Assembly: GCA_026225945.1 (NCBI GenBank)
Contig: JAMJFZ010002491.1
Span: 1 to 64,000, forward strand
DNA length: 64,000 nucleotides
DNA from: Cricetomys ansorgei
Lineage: Eukaryota > Chordata > Mammalia > Rodentia > Nesomyidae
Direction: 5' to 3'
The position numbers and the translations under genes are program-made. The notes below the pieces were generated by a model. It saw only the letters and a program-made list of their open reading frames with translations, was not told the origin of the DNA and made no database searches. Position 1 is the stretch's first letter. Each line of letters starts with the position of its first letter. Shown here one piece after another: positions 1 to 29,847 of this stretch.

Positions 1-560
1 TTTTTATTTAAGAACTGTATACAATGTATTTTGATCCATATTCTTCAACTTTCTCCAACTCCACCCAGACCCTCCCACCTCCCTACCCATCCAACTTTAT
101 GTTCTAAAACAAAAATGAGAAACTACAGAAAACAAAGAAACCCCAACATCAAAACAAAAATAAAATTAGTAAGACAAAAAAATACCAAAAAAAAAAAAAA
201 AGCGCACAAACAAACATGGAGTTCATTTGTGTCATCCAGCTACTCGTGGGCATGGGGCCTGCCCTGGGATGTGATTGGAGAAATCGAATTTTCCCCTTCC
301 CCGCAGATATCAACTGCAAATAGCTTCTTGGTTGAGGGTGGGACTCTGAACACGTGCAGGTCGTATATGTGTGATGTCAGTTTCTGTGAGTTCATATCTA
401 CTGTCTGGAGGATGCTGTTCCGCCAGGCATTTTGTCTCCTGAGGTGTTGAGGATAGAGACCAGACACATGGCCCAGCCAGTGCGGATTATCATAGCCGGG
501 GCTTCCTGCTGCCTGGTCTGAGCTTTTCCCTGCTCTCAGCACTACGGTGTTTGTTCGCTT
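1..560 (-). mobile_element. L1 (LINE-1) 3' end fragment, truncated by window edge
   Basis: Read on the minus strand this has the layout of a rodent L1 3' region: a long T-rich/pyrimidine tract (A-rich on plus at 100-210) and the segment CTTCAACTTTCTCCAACTCC on the plus strand near 44-63. Subfamily not assigned; the right boundary is approximate. Confidence 0.55.
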
Positions 561-2235
561 CTGTGGTGCCTAAGGTAGCAGCTCCCTTAAGAGAATTAAC
601 TTCATGATGAAGACAAGGCTGGGTGTCACGCGCTACAGAGGCAGCCCATATCCTTTCATATCCTGCCAGCAGATGTAATGGGAACGCTTGGAGAGCTGCC
701 CCAGGGGACTGTCCTCAGAGTCCTCTAGACGCTAGAGCACAGGAAACAATGTTCATCCTCAATACACACCTGTGTTCTACTTACACAAGGTCAAGCGCAG
801 GTGTACCCTGAATACTTTGTGTGGCATCTGCTGGTGACTCTCAGAGATTTGAACAGCATGGTGATGATCATGCTGTGATCAAACTGGCTTTTCCTTCTCT
901 GACTCAGACTGCTCTTTGGAAAACAGTAGCTTAAGAGAAAAGTGAGATTCCAGGATTGTAAGAATGCAAAAGATTTTTAAATACAATTTCAAAAGCACTG
1001 GTAACATTCAAACTCGTGTTTTTCCTGGCAGTCTGCTGCCCATCTGTTTATAGAGTCTTTTGGAGCTGTGAGAAGGGCCAGCAAGCCCTGGCTAGGCACC
1101 ACTGCTGGCCACAGGTGGGAAGCCCGGCCAGGGGGCCCCTCCCTCTCATGTCACTATCAGACAGAGAAGCATGTGCTCTGCCAGCACTCCGCTTTGCAGC
1201 AGTGCTATGGTCTGACCTAGAGCAGCCAAGCCCAGCTTGTTGGACCACACAGCCCAACAGCTCATGGACACTTACTCAAATTCTTGGTTGCTTCGGGCCT
1301 GTGATTGGTGAACAGTTCCAGGCTCGATGGTGAAATGTGGCACCCATGACCATCACACACACAACACAGAATGTAAAGTCTGAGAAGTCTTCTTGCATAA
1401 AAATTTAAAATGAAAAAGCATGATGCTCAGAGTTAGCAAATACCATCTTTGATGGATAAAAACAAAAAATGCATTTATAAAGAAACTCTGTAATCAAGGG
1501 ATTATCTCTCCATACCTGAGGTTGAAATTAACACTCATGATAATTTATGAAATATATTTATTTTGAAGATCAATATAATGTATAAGTATTCTAACTTAAC
1601 TAGAAGTTATGATTTATAATTTAATATAAAAGTGAAAGTTCTACATTGAAATTTTGTGCAAAATATTTTGTTTAGTCTATGACAATTAACACTTAAGCGA
1701 TGATTTGCTAAACAGACCAATGATTAGTTCTTGATGCTTCATACTTCAGTAAAAGCAATATACTTCAAACATCCTTAATAGTGGGACAGGTTATTCAGCA
1801 AAGATGGTTATACGTTCAGTAAGGCAAGTTATATCGTCATCGAGTAAGCCAGGCTTAATCTGGATCCCAGATTAAGGGCAGTGCTCCCAGGCCCTGGCAG
1901 TGGGGCACTGAGTTCCATGCAGATCTCTCTTGTACTTCCCACTTGCCCACACTAGGAGAAAACTGTCCCCCTGCTCTTCTTACCACCCCATCCCTTCAGT
2001 GTGTCCCACCAGCTCACAGTATTCTCCATCTCTGTCCCATGAGTTTTCAACCTCAGATCCTAAAATCCCCATTTTCATGACAGGAATTGGTCCATGCTTT
2101 AAGAGCTGTAGGCTAAATTAATTCAGAAAGGATCTCTGTAAGACTTAAAAAGTAAAATTTCCTTGCATTGTGCTATGTAAATAAGCAAAAGATTTATCCT
2201 TGAAGATCTATGTAATGTTAACTTTAGGGTCTTGG

Positions 2236-2331
2236 GGGATTTTTATGGAGAATGGGGAGGGTCCTCACTATGTTGCCTAGACTGGCCTCAAACTCCTGGC
2301 CTCAGCCTCTGGAACAGCTGTGCCTACAAGA
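2236..2331 (-). repeat. B1-like SINE fragment
   Basis: Contains the reverse of the B1/Alu body (CTATGTTGCCTAGACTGGCC, then CCTCAGCCTC). Confidence 0.55.
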
Positions 2332-2335
2332 TGCT

Positions 2336-2669
2336 CTGAGTGGTACTCACAAAGAAAGCACTGCTTCTCTTCAAAGGCTCTGTGGACAGTCATAACACTG
2401 TCACAGACATAATCCAGGTGATGAGCAATGAACAAGAAATGATGCTCCCAGACAGAAGAGGACAGCTGGTAAGCCCAGGCAGTGTGGACACTGAGGACTT
2501 TACTGATGTATGGCAGAAGAAGGATAGGGAGTTGGAGGAGCTTGAACCGGAGCAAGAAACAGTGATGCAACTACTGAGTCTCCTGACAAACCCCACGTTC
2601 AGCACGCTGTGTTCTCGCACGAAGCACAGTCTAAGTCCTCTCCGTCCCTTCTCTGCTAACAAATGCTGA
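2336..2669 (+). other. Unrecognised open stretch, possibly a decayed coding fragment
   Basis: A 109-codon open frame (2340-2669) just right of a B1 fragment, with ordinary amino-acid composition and an acidic segment (DTEDFTDVWQKKDRELEELE). I do not recognise it. It lies within or downstream of the Aldh3a2 3' region, on the opposite strand. It may be chance or an old retrocopy piece. Confidence 0.2.
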
Positions 2670-3854
2670 GATTCAGCTTTAACAGTGAGTGTCATTAGTG
2701 GTGAGTGGCGAGGACTTAGGTTTGATTGCAGTACATCTGTGTATTTCCTGGTCTGGGTACGATTTTAAAAGTATTGGTTTGTTCACCATTTAGTAGAGGA
2801 ATAATTCTGAGAGGCTACGAGGAAGTCATTCTTCAGCATTATAAAGCCTGGAGAGAGGAGAAAAGGATTCATGTTACTCTGCTATGAAAAACCCACCCCC
2901 ACCCGGCCTTGGAACATAAGCCCAGGACTGCGATGCTCCACAAATACTTTATTTCTTAAGAGGCTCAATATCCATAATAGAAAAAAGAGCTATGTGCCTC
3001 TAAGAAGCAAGTTTCACCTGAAAACAAAGGATTATGCCTTTCCTCAATAACAATAAGACAGGTGGGAACAGACTGCACAAGGCCCAAAACCAAGATAAAA
3101 GCAGAGACATAGATTATTATCCTGGTGCTGTAGTAAGAAACTCAAGTGTTAGCATGCAATATAAAAAGTGATGAATTTATTTCTAAAGTTCAAGAGTAAA
3201 GATGATCCAGCCTTGCAGTGGGACTTTACCAAGAAGTCTGTCCTGTGCAGCCTTCCTTATGATTGGATGCTGCTCGGACTTCTGGTGAACAGCTTAGGAT
3301 ATAAAAGAGGCAGTGGCCAGTTGGCAGCTGACAGCCGGTGGGAGAGCATGCAGGCTCCGGCTCGTGTTAGGATGGTTAGCAGGACAGAAGATAGATGTTA
3401 GTCCAGCTCACCAGGCTTCAGACAGAGGACAGCCAAAAGGGCTATGAAGATTTCTTCCTGTTTTTCTCTCTTTTCTGAGCTAGTGAGGGTAAAATAAAAA
3501 AGGCACAGTGGGAATCTGTACACGTTAGGATTTAGTTACAAGTCAGGAATCTGTTACAGTAACATTCAGTTGGAAGCAGCACTCCAGCGTGGGAAAAGAA
3601 AACAGTTTTCAGGGCAGGAGAAACAGGAGAACAGCCCTCAGTTACAAGTGGAGTAGAGAAAATAGGAGGATTCAGTTACAAGTGGAACAGGAAAACCAGG
3701 AGTGAAGATTTTAGTTACAAAATTAGGAGCCAAAGTTCAGTTAACAGCCTACCAAAGCTGAGAAGTGCTACAGCAGCCTCCAGGTGGAAACGCCATGGCC
3801 CAGAGCATCTCTTAGCTTTAGCCAACTCTGGTATTTATTCACCTTTTAAAACCC

Positions 3855-4070
3855 TCACCAGGGTCTGGAGAGACTGTTAAGAGCACTTGCTGCTCTTACT
3901 GAAGGCCAAGGTTTGGGTCCCAGCACCCACAACCACATGTAATGTTCCAGGGGATCTGACACCCTTTTCTAGTCTCTGTGGGTACCAGGAACACACATGA
4001 TATACACACATGTATGCAGGCAGACTTTCATACACAAGAATACAAAAATCTAAAATATCCAGACCAGCCA
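3855..4070 (+). repeat. B2/B3 SINE
   Basis: tRNA-derived head (GTCTGGAGAGACTGTTAAGA, then GCACTTGCTGCTCTT), box-B-like GGTTTGGGTCCCAGCACCCA, and the B2 tail segment with GATCTGACACCC. Confidence 0.8.
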
Positions 4071-6608
4071 CAGCACACTCTGTAGCTTATAAACTTTTTG
4101 GAACCTTTCCTTTGTGGACTTTATTCTAAACTCACTCTAATTTCAGTGAATTCATGAAACTAAATGAAAACTTCTGATAATGAAAGTAAACCATGAAGTA
4201 AGTGCAGAAAAATCCACTTTAGGAAACTGTTTGTAATTATAGTAGATTCCCCAAAGTGTGGCTGGAGGTGACAGTCTATTCCAAAACAGTCCACACAGCG
4301 TGCCGAGAAAGTGATCGTACCAGCGACCCTGGCCTGCCCATCACATGGTATGAGATGTCACTGTGTGCCTTTCAGACTGAGCTCATTTTGCTGGTGATAC
4401 AGCTCAGATGTCAGCTTACTGAGCACACACAACCGCCCCCCCCCCCACCCGCAAAAAAAAAGCCTTCAAGAATGTTTTCAAAATATTTTAAAGACCCAAA
4501 TGAGCAACACAACGTACATTCTGAATCACTCTTTAAAATAAAATGCAATTTGATACAAAGAGGATAAAAGGTCAAAGATGAGAGCAAAGAGGCAGCAAAG
4601 CACCGACACCCAACTCTTCACCCAACCCCACACTGGGTTAAAAAAGAAATGAATGTATTGGCCAACAGTAATGAGATAGGAGAAGCCGAAAGCGCCCGGA
4701 AATTGCAAGTCTAACACTCTGTAGGTAAGACCCAAGTAAAAGCTTAGGAAAGGCTCTGACAAAAATCTTCATTCAATAACCAAGCCAAAGATCAAGCCCA
4801 CATGTTCTATCCCTACTAAAGATCCTGGCTAAGGAAGACCTGTGTGCCAATCCAAGCCCTTTAGGGACCTCAGAGCTGCTTGTGTGGGACACTGACAGCT
4901 AGGTGGGCCTTCCTGGGGACAAGGCAGGGCTGGGAAGCACTCGGCCTGGTCCTCTGTGTCAACCCAGAGGCTGAGAAACTCTACCCCATCCAAAAAAAAC
5001 GCACATTAGGCTAAGGGACCAATGTCAATAAGAAAGGCTATTGAGAAAGGCCTACCTTAACCAAAATCTCCAGCCTCACAGAGATGTAAAAGGACAAAAA
5101 CCTGAACTGCCACTGTTAGTCCCTAGGCTGGTGAGGTTTTATTTTTAATTAAAGTGAAACAACTCTGAGATTTTTAGAAAATTATTCTCAAAGTATGAAA
5201 CAAAAAGTTCAGTGTCTAGATGGTGCCTGGCTGGAACTGCCTGTCACATCCCCCTGGACTGATGGAAGAAACAGTACAGCTCAGCACTTGGCCACTGGCT
5301 TCTAGATGGGATGTCTAGACCACCTCCCTCCCCTTCCCTGTCCCTTTTAAAAGATGGCTAAGATGAATTTTAACAGTGATTAGCTCCAGGCCAAGGTCTA
5401 ATATATGTAAGTAAGTTAAACATCCTTTTATCGGGAACCCTAAACCTCCAGCTTGTCGAACAACTAAAACTAAACAGAACCCAACCTGGCCCACCTCACA
5501 CACAGAAACAAAACAGGAAGCTCCTACCTCGCTCTCAACAGACCGCTGAGATCTGATCATCAGTGTTTACTGGCCCAGCGCAGTCTGTGAACTGCCAGAG
5601 AAGCCAACAGGGCATTTCTCCTCAGCAGAGCTTGGTATTTCTGAGAAAACCCAAATGATTTCAAATGTAGCTGTAATCACCCACCTACCGGCATGGTGAT
5701 ATGTGAGATGAGCAACTTTTCCACATTTTAACCAGGATACATTATATATGACATGGCAATTCCAGCAAATGCTTGCTTTTTGTCCCTCACCCACATCCAC
5801 CCTTCACAGACACCACACATGTCTCCTTATTAGCTGTGCGAGGAAACCCTTCCCTATTCCCATCCTGATGTTCAATCCCATGGATTCCTCCCCTCACCCC
5901 AGAGATGCACAAACCACCCAGAGAAGGTGGCTATCGAAAGGGCCTCTTTGCAATCCCACCTCTAGGATGACCTGTGGTCAAAGATAAACTTTATCTCAAA
6001 ATAAACTTTGAAGGAAAAATATGCTTAATAAAAATTACACCCTTGCCAATTTCTGTTCCCTACCACCATCTCTTGCACCATCGCCATGATGACTTCATGC
6101 ACATTCAAGAACAAACTGAAACTGACTAGAGAAGACCAACAACAAAAAGGAGCAGAGGGCTGGACAGCTCAGGATTCTTCTAGCAAGTTCTATAGTGTTT
6201 TAGACTTTTAGAAAATTGACAAACACCTATAATAATTTTGACTTTGTAGGCCATTCAGTCTTGGTCAGGGCTACTGAACTTAGACACTGCAGAAGAAAAG
6301 CAGCTAAAACAGTAAATAAACAACTGTGTTTACAAGAACAGGTAGTTGGCCTTCAGACTGAGACTCCAAAAACTAATGGACTGTCTCAACAGACAAACTC
6401 ATGTAGCCACAGCAGCCCCCAGACAGGAGGAAGAACCAGATGCAGGATAATGTAGTGTCTCGACGATGTATTTACAGAAGTCCCCAGACAGGAGGAGGGC
6501 CAGGATTGGTGCCTCAAGATGGGAGGGGACTCACCTTGACAATCATAGCTGTTACCACACCCAGGCATAAGACCAGCAGGATCGCCAGCTTTGTTTTGTT
6601 GAAGTGTT

Positions 6609-23316
<16,708 letters not shown>

Positions 23317-23760
23317 GGCCGGCGCTGAGGAGAACGCGGAGCGGGGCAGGTGCGGCGGCGCGGTCCCTGCGAGTCGCTGCTCAGGCTGACGCCGCCGGCG
23401 ACTGCCACCTTCCGCTCCCCGGTGCCACAGCGGACTGCCGAGACTCGGCCTCCCTGTAGGCCAAAGCCACAGACCTGAGCCAACGGCGCGGCGCGCACTC
23501 ATTGGTCGGGCTGCCACACGTGACTGCAAGGCTCCGCCCACACCTGACCACTATCAGTGTTCTGGGAAAACTGTCCCCGGGCTGCGAGTGAGGAGGTGCG
23601 GAAGAGTCGCTCAGGCTTCAGAAACTGGTCGAGCGTCGTTGAGGAGGTGGAACAGAGGCTCGGGGTGCTCGCCAGGGCGGAAGCGGCCCCTGAGGGTGCA
23701 GGGTGGCGAGCCCGGCGGCGGGGCCCGGGAGACCAGCGCGACAGAGGTGGATCCAGCGTG

Positions 23761-25765
23761 CGCACACAGCATTATCATCGCCCACCCTGATCTTTAATCC
23801 TCTACTGCGTATCATCCAATTTTTCTGTTCCCAGTCTGGCAGAACTGCTCCAGAGAGGGAACCTACACCACCCAGTTTCCCCCAAGTTTCCTCTCCAGAC
23901 TAATTAGCAATGGTGGGCATCCAGACCCATCTGGGAGCTGTTCAACAATGGTCGCTCAGGGCTGTCCCTCCCATCTCCTGGAAACATTATTTTTCCGTCC
24001 CCCTGCACTTCTGTTTATCTCCCTTGCGCCCACTAGATTTTCCTTCTCTGGATTTTTCTCCCTTTTCTGACCTCTTACGTGTTCAAATGCCTGGGACTAA
24101 GTCCTTCTCTTTGCTCAGTCTCTCATCTGATTCCAGGGGAGGTGGCCAGAGAAGGCTCTCGCCCCAACCTTTCCTCTGGACTCCAAGGACACATTTAACC
24201 AGATGCTGTTCTCTATTTAGACTTATAATGAGCATCTTATAGTTAATTATATTAGAACATTTTATTTATTCTCCACCAAACATTGTATATTTCCTTCAGT
24301 GTTCCCTGTCTCTTTGACCTTATCTTTAGAATATATGTTGAATCCAATAATTAATGGTTCAAACCATAATATATAACTACTATATACAGCAATAGCACCC
24401 TAAAAAATGGGTTCCCTGCTTGACTGGAGATTATTAATGTTATTTCTTAGTTATACACTTGTCTTTTCATATTCTGTACTTCAGGGGCCCACAGGTTCTC
24501 TTTCCTCCTCGGCCTTCCAGGAAGTTCTGCTAGAAGGAAGGACTAAGGAAGGAAGGACTACCAGGAATCAAATTTTCTGTTTCTCCGTGGATTCAGTAGA
24601 GTGGCACATGATGGCATCTCCACGGTAGAAGGGGAGATACGTGTATTCCTGCGTCTAGGAATTCCTTGGACAATGTGGCTCCTCTGGTAAACAGGATGGC
24701 AGTCACAGCATCTCCAAATGGCACTGGAGTGGGCAGTCCTGCCATGAGTTCCAGCTGAGAACCTTCTGAGCAGTTTCTGAGCTCTGATACCACCCTATGC
24801 TTCCTTCTGATGAGGACATTTACTCCTGAGATAACTGGGTTGCTTCCTCTTTCCTGACTGAAAAGTTTTATATTTCCTGTTCTTCACCAACCTGTTGCTG
24901 ATATTTCCAGAATGTATGCTGACCTTTCTTAGTCTCTCATGAAAAACTCTCCAGCAGGTTCCTGTCATACTGATAATAAAATCCAAAGCCCACACTGTTC
25001 TTTATAAGCCCCAAATGTCCTGGCCTCAGGACGCACCTCTTCTTGTAGAATTTGCCCACTTAATGAGTTCTAGCCAGAGTGTCTTCCTTGCGGTTCACTG
25101 AACACCCAGATCACATTCCTATTCTGGGGGGGTTTTGGTACTCTGTGTCCTTTGCCTGGAGTGCCCAGCTAACTTTCTCAGTTGTGTAGCTTTCACAATA
25201 GCCTGTGAGTTGAGGCTTATCTGAGGGGCTTCTAGGTGAAGCGAGACAGTTGGCAAGGCCATCCAAGTCTTCTTCACCTGTGCTTCTCCGTTGCTGGCTA
25301 AAGCAAGTCAGAACATACAGCAAAACGTTCTCTGTTTGGAGGTTTCCTGGTTGAAGCTGGTGGACTGCAGCTGAGGAAGTGCAAGAGGAGCAGGCTTCTA
25401 ATGTTATGAAACAAATCAGTAGCCCATGCAGCTCAGAATCACCTGTGCATAGGCAAGCCAGCTGCCTAAGGTCAGCATTGAGTACTGTGTAACAATGTTT
25501 AAATTAGCGCAAAGTTCACCACAGTATGCTCGGTTATCTTTTTTATCTAATCTGAAAGTGACCAATTTTAAACTCTGAGTTAATAAGCATTGTGTGAGCA
25601 TAAATTACATAAGCTAGATTGAGGTATTATTGTGCTGTGAATTTGTGAGAAATATGATAGAATTCTGGTGTGAACTAGAACAGGAATCCATATTATCTAA
25701 GGCAAGTTGATCTGAGTGGCAACAAGCTACTTTTCCTTCTGAGAATGAGAAGTCAGGGTTTCTTA
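23761..25765. other. Upstream flank of Aldh3a2, no gene recognised
   Basis: Unique-looking sequence immediately upstream of the CpG-rich promoter. Short open frames here lack coding character or known motifs. Confidence 0.5.
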
Positions 25766-25770
25766 AGACT

Positions 25771-25923
25771 ACATTGGCATAAAGGTACACACCTTTAATT
25801 CCAGCACTTGGGAGGCAGAGGCAGGTGAATGTTTACGAGTTCAAGTTCAGCCTGGTCTACATAGTAAGTTCCAGAGCAGCCCAGGTTATGTAGTTAGACC
25901 TTGTCTCAAAAAACAAACAAAAT
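25771..25923 (+). repeat. B1 SINE
   Basis: CACACCTTTAATTCCAGCAC, TTGGGAGGCAGAGGCAGGTG, AGCCTGGTCTACATAGTAAG, then an A-rich tail. Confidence 0.93.
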
Positions 25924-26002
25924 ATATTGAGATTCTATTGTGCATAATCACCGAAAGTTTGACTCCTCATTATCTCGAGTATTTTCTTTAATGGAGAAAA
26001 CA

Positions 26003-26400
26003 ATTGTCTCAGGGTTCCTATTCCTGTGATAAAGTATCATGACCAAAAGCAACTTGAGGAGAATGGGTTTATTTGGCTTACAATTCCATATAGCAGTTCA
26101 TCATCATAGGCAGTGAGGCAGAACTCACACAGGGCAGGAACCTGGAAGCAGGAGCTGATGCAAAGGCCATGGAGGTGTTGCTACTTGCTGACTACTCCTC
26201 ATTGCTTGCTCAGCCTGCTTTCTAACAGCATCTAGGACCACCAGCCCAGGGGTAACACCACCCACCGTGAGCTGGGTCCCCTAACATCAATCAGAAAAAT
26301 GAACCAAAAGCTTGCCCACAGGCTAAACTGGTGGAGACATCTTCTCAATTAAAGCTCACTCTTCCCAGATGACTCTGACTGGTGTCAAGTTGATATAAAA
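26003..26400 (-). repeat. MaLR ORR1-like solo LTR (inverted)
   Basis: Reverse of the ORR1-like LTR: GTGATAAAGTATCATGACCA, AAAGCAACTTGAGGAGAATG, then CAGATGACTCTGACTGGTGT and CAAGTTGATATAAAA. Confidence 0.75.
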
Positions 26401-27744
26401 TAGCCAGTCCACCAATCGAGAGCATTTTGTTGAGCATATTTTAAAAGCACATCCAAATGTTCCAACCAAACAGGGTGATATTATTATAGAACAAAATAGA
26501 GGATTAGCATTCTTTATACTCCTCACTGAAATATTCTCCTTTCTAGCTTTTGAATATGCAATATTCATTGATTTAAGCAGCGAAGGACCAATAAAATCAG
26601 CACTTCAAGATTAGGGGTACAGGTAGCTCTTCACAAACTACTTCCAGGAAAGACAGAAAACTGGCAGTTTTAGAAATCCCTCCCATTTCTGTTAAAAAAA
26701 TACTTTATTTTCTTTATTGGGGGTGACCCATTCCCTAGCCCTCCCCACCACAACCTGAGAGTCTCTTCAGGACAGAGATGAGCACAGCCATTACTTCAGC
26801 CATGTGCCAGTAACCCAAACCTGACCTGGAAGCTCTCCCTGGTACTTCGGATTCTCATGAAGGAGACATGGAGTAGAGTTCATTTAACCCTAGAGTTACA
26901 CTATAGCTAATATTTTGATAAGCAAAGGGAAATGAGTACCTGATAATAAAGCCAATACTAAAGAAAGCAGAGTTCAGAGGCAGTGTCTTAATAAAATTGT
27001 ACTGAATAACAAGCTTGAAGGTTAGAGTACATTTTTCTGTGCTCATAGTTTCATGAGCTGATAAATTTCCAAATTATAGGGACCCAACATTTGAATTGTC
27101 ACTTGTTATAAAACTAAACTTGATGTTAATAGATATGCTTGCTGCAACGGTGCTAAGTAGTTAGCAGTGGCACACATTGGAGTAGGTAGAGATGCTGTCC
27201 GTGCTTCTGAGAGTGGAGTTGGTGGGTGTGCCTTTTTACTGCTATGGTAAGCAGTGTTCATGCCTATGTTTTAGGCAGAAGTGATTCTACTGAGCCACCA
27301 AAAGAAATATCCTCTTGCCCGTTAGTGTTATTTCAGGCTGCTTGTCTCCCCATCATCTAGGACCCAGCCTGTCGTGCAGGTGCCCTCCTTTTAAACACGA
27401 CAACTCCATCTCTGAGAACTTCCTGGTAGACTGCAGTACAGAAACTCTACGACAAGGAAGAACAACTCTTGGGAGTTTTTAGCATAACGAACTGGGTTAT
27501 TTAAAAGCTGGTTTGGGCTTTTTGGTTTTGCTTTTGCAAAACTTGGGCAGCTGACTCTACAAGGAGACAAAAGCATAAGCCAAAGTTGGTTCCAGAGTCA
27601 CAAGATGACGCTGATGGATATATTTTTCTCCATCTTTCATTTTCTTTTCCCCATGTTTTAGAGCATTTTAAAAACACCTCAGTAACCAACGCCAGAGAAC
27701 ATTTTCTTAAAGAGTAAATTAATATAGAGGAGGGAAGAGAACTC

Positions 27745-28960
27745 TTTTTTTTTTTTTGGTACTTTGTTATAACCTTAAAAAAAAAAACAACACAAAATTA
27801 AATTTACAAAGACCACAGCTAGGCAGCCAGGCATCTGCTCCAGTGTCCAGCACAATCATGGCAGCATTAGCAAAGGAGCAAGCCTCCGTGGATCTCAAGG
27901 ATCTTCAGCTGTGAGTGTAACTGGTAGCCACTGTCCTTGCTTCTTTGATAGACCCTTTCCCAGTACTTGTGATTCAGCTTCAGGAAGTCACCAGGCTTGG
28001 CTATCTCCTTGAGATACCGAGTGAACTTCCTCAGTTCTTCGTCCTTATCTTGATTTAAATGTGCTTTATGACAGGCCTTATTTATCTTCACTCCGTTCTG
28101 TGGATTCTTTGGAAGATCTCTCCCTATGTCATCAAATACAACGGTGTCTTTTTGCGTTGTTTTGTTTTTGCTGTAGAACTCAGAAAGCTTTCCCAAACCA
28201 CACCAAAAGGCTTCACACCGCTGAGTCTCCTCCTGGGAGTGTGTGTGGCTATCACGGCAGCACTGTCCAGCAGGAAGGTAATCGTTGGCAACTGTGCTCA
28301 CTCCCAGTTCTTCCACTTTAGTTCAATCCACTTCATATTTGTTGCAGACCAAATAAGAACTCCATAATCTTCATAGGCAGATGTTAGAAATTCATGTAGA
28401 TATGGTCTCATTAATTCTATCCCAGTCTCTGCACCAGACACAGGATCAAATAATGCATAATCAACACCCAGCACCAGAAGCTTTTCCCCTTCCCTGGCAG
28501 GGTCCAATACTTCCACTTTGCACTCCTTTGACTCTCCAGGAGACCTTCAGTAAATTTTCGTCCCTATTTTCTACTTCAGCTACTTCATCTTCAATGTCAA
28601 AGTCGTTGATGACATCATCATCATCAACATAAGGGGAAGACATAAGTTGTCTTTCAAACTCTCCTCGCGAGTCCCCCTCATCATGACGTTAGTATTTGGC
28701 TTCCATTTGAGAGCTCCGAGCTTAACATCATTTTCTGTATGTTTGCCTTTAACTTTGAGCCCCAGTAATTTCTGGTGCTCTGAGGCCACCACTCCCAAAA
28801 GGGTCTTGAGAAACTGCTTGAGATCCAGAAAAGTATTCTCCTTTGAAAGCGTAGTCACCGAATATGCTTCATAATACACCCCATTTCGCAAAGATGGGGA
28901 GCACCATTCTTCAGGCCTATCAAGTGGTAGCTTCTGTCAGATGAAAACACCTTGGAGTGT
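27745..28960 (-). pseudogene. Processed pseudogene of Ublcp1 (ubiquitin-like domain CTD phosphatase 1)
   Basis: An intronless copy covering nearly the whole family coding sequence. An ATG at 28907-28905 is followed by [10 protein letters not shown], then [20 protein letters not shown] and [10 protein letters not shown] (ubiquitin-like domain), [11 protein letters not shown], the HAD-phosphatase segment [13 protein letters not shown], and [19 protein letters not shown] through LNHKYWER. In the functional protein the catalytic motif is DVDYT, so the first Asp is lost here. The reading frame breaks several times (near the ubiquitin-like domain start, at about 28.6 kb, between WIELKWKNW and SEFYSK, and at the C-terminus), and the normal stop is lost. 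A run of T on the plus strand at 27747-27758 is the copied poly(A) tail. A retrocopy with no sign of constraint. Confidence 0.93.
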
Positions 28961-29751
28961 GGCACAGCCAGACGCAGAGGACGCAGAAGACGTCCTCTTA
29001 CTATTGTGGGCACCAAGCACACAAATGATGAACATACCCACAGTGCAAACAAAACGTTCACACAGATCAAAACTAAACAATTCTATTTTTTAGTTCAAGG
29101 CAAACATCACAGAAATGGTGAAAGACGGAAATGTTTTTTTCAAAGTTGTGATTAAGGTAAGTTTGGATTCAGTATAGCATTAGAAGTTCACAGAGAAATT
29201 AGGCAGAATAAAAGTAGGAATAGGTAAAAATCGTTTCTTAACGCCTTGACCAACACCAGCAGGCCAGCTTCCTAGGAAACAGGCTTCTCAATGCCTTTCT
29301 CATAGCTGACGAAATGCCAACTTACGGAAGGCATATTTTACCGTTGTCCTCATAAAGCTTCTGTGTGTAGATGAAGCCAACCATCTATTTGGAATCTATT
29401 CTCAAACCAGCAAGAGACAATTTACCCTGAGGTCTTTTGTGACTTGAGTTCTTCACTAACTTTTGGCTTTACAAATAAATAAACCTAAATATTAGTGGAG
29501 AAATTTATGCTTTTGTGATGAACCAAATTTGTCCAATCAGAAACAGCTAAGTTTCAATCAATTATAAGCTCCCAGTCAGAGCTTTTCCAAATAAACACCT
29601 GTGCAGCATCCTGCTGAACTAAGGCAAACCCAGCTGAGGCCAATCAGTGACTTCCTGAGCGTGCTCCGTGTTCTGCCTATAAGGCTCACTGCTCACTCCG
29701 CTGGGTGGAGTTTATTGAAGCTCTTTTTGTGAGTATTTTCTGCAGTACTGG

Positions 29752-29820
29752 ATTCAGAACCCAGGAGAGCACTCGCGTTGGACGAGTGCTCTACCAGTGA
29801 GCTCTGCCCTCAGCTTCTGA
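29752..29820 (-). repeat. ID/B4-like SINE (inverted)
   Basis: CAGTACTGGATTCAGAACCC, then ACGAGTGCTCTACCAGTGAG and CTCTGCCCTCAGC: inverted box B and box A of a tRNA-derived SINE. Confidence 0.6.
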
Positions 29821-29847
29821 AGTCTTTGATTTCATACTATACAAAAT

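Larger units (their letters stand above)
560..6534. other. Aldh3a2 3' flank or last intron; terminal exon not located
   Basis: This stretch should contain the terminal Aldh3a2 exon (a few codons plus 3'UTR). I searched for an acceptor followed by a short D-Q/R-L type ending and saw no convincing candidate. Possible AATAAA hexamers on the minus strand occur near 2950, 3175 and 3835. Otherwise it holds B1 and B2 fragments and simple runs (polyC then polyA at 4436-4461). Confidence 0.4.

Noticed and set aside
4910..4960. Candidate alternative terminal exon of Aldh3a2 (minus strand AG then GAC CAG)
   Set aside because: Weak polypyrimidine tract, and the following frame gives a long tail with no family resemblance.
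28298..28516. Possible active phosphatase gene (Ublcp1-like)
   Set aside because: Intronless, multiple frame breaks, altered catalytic motif and copied poly(A) tail indicate a processed pseudogene.
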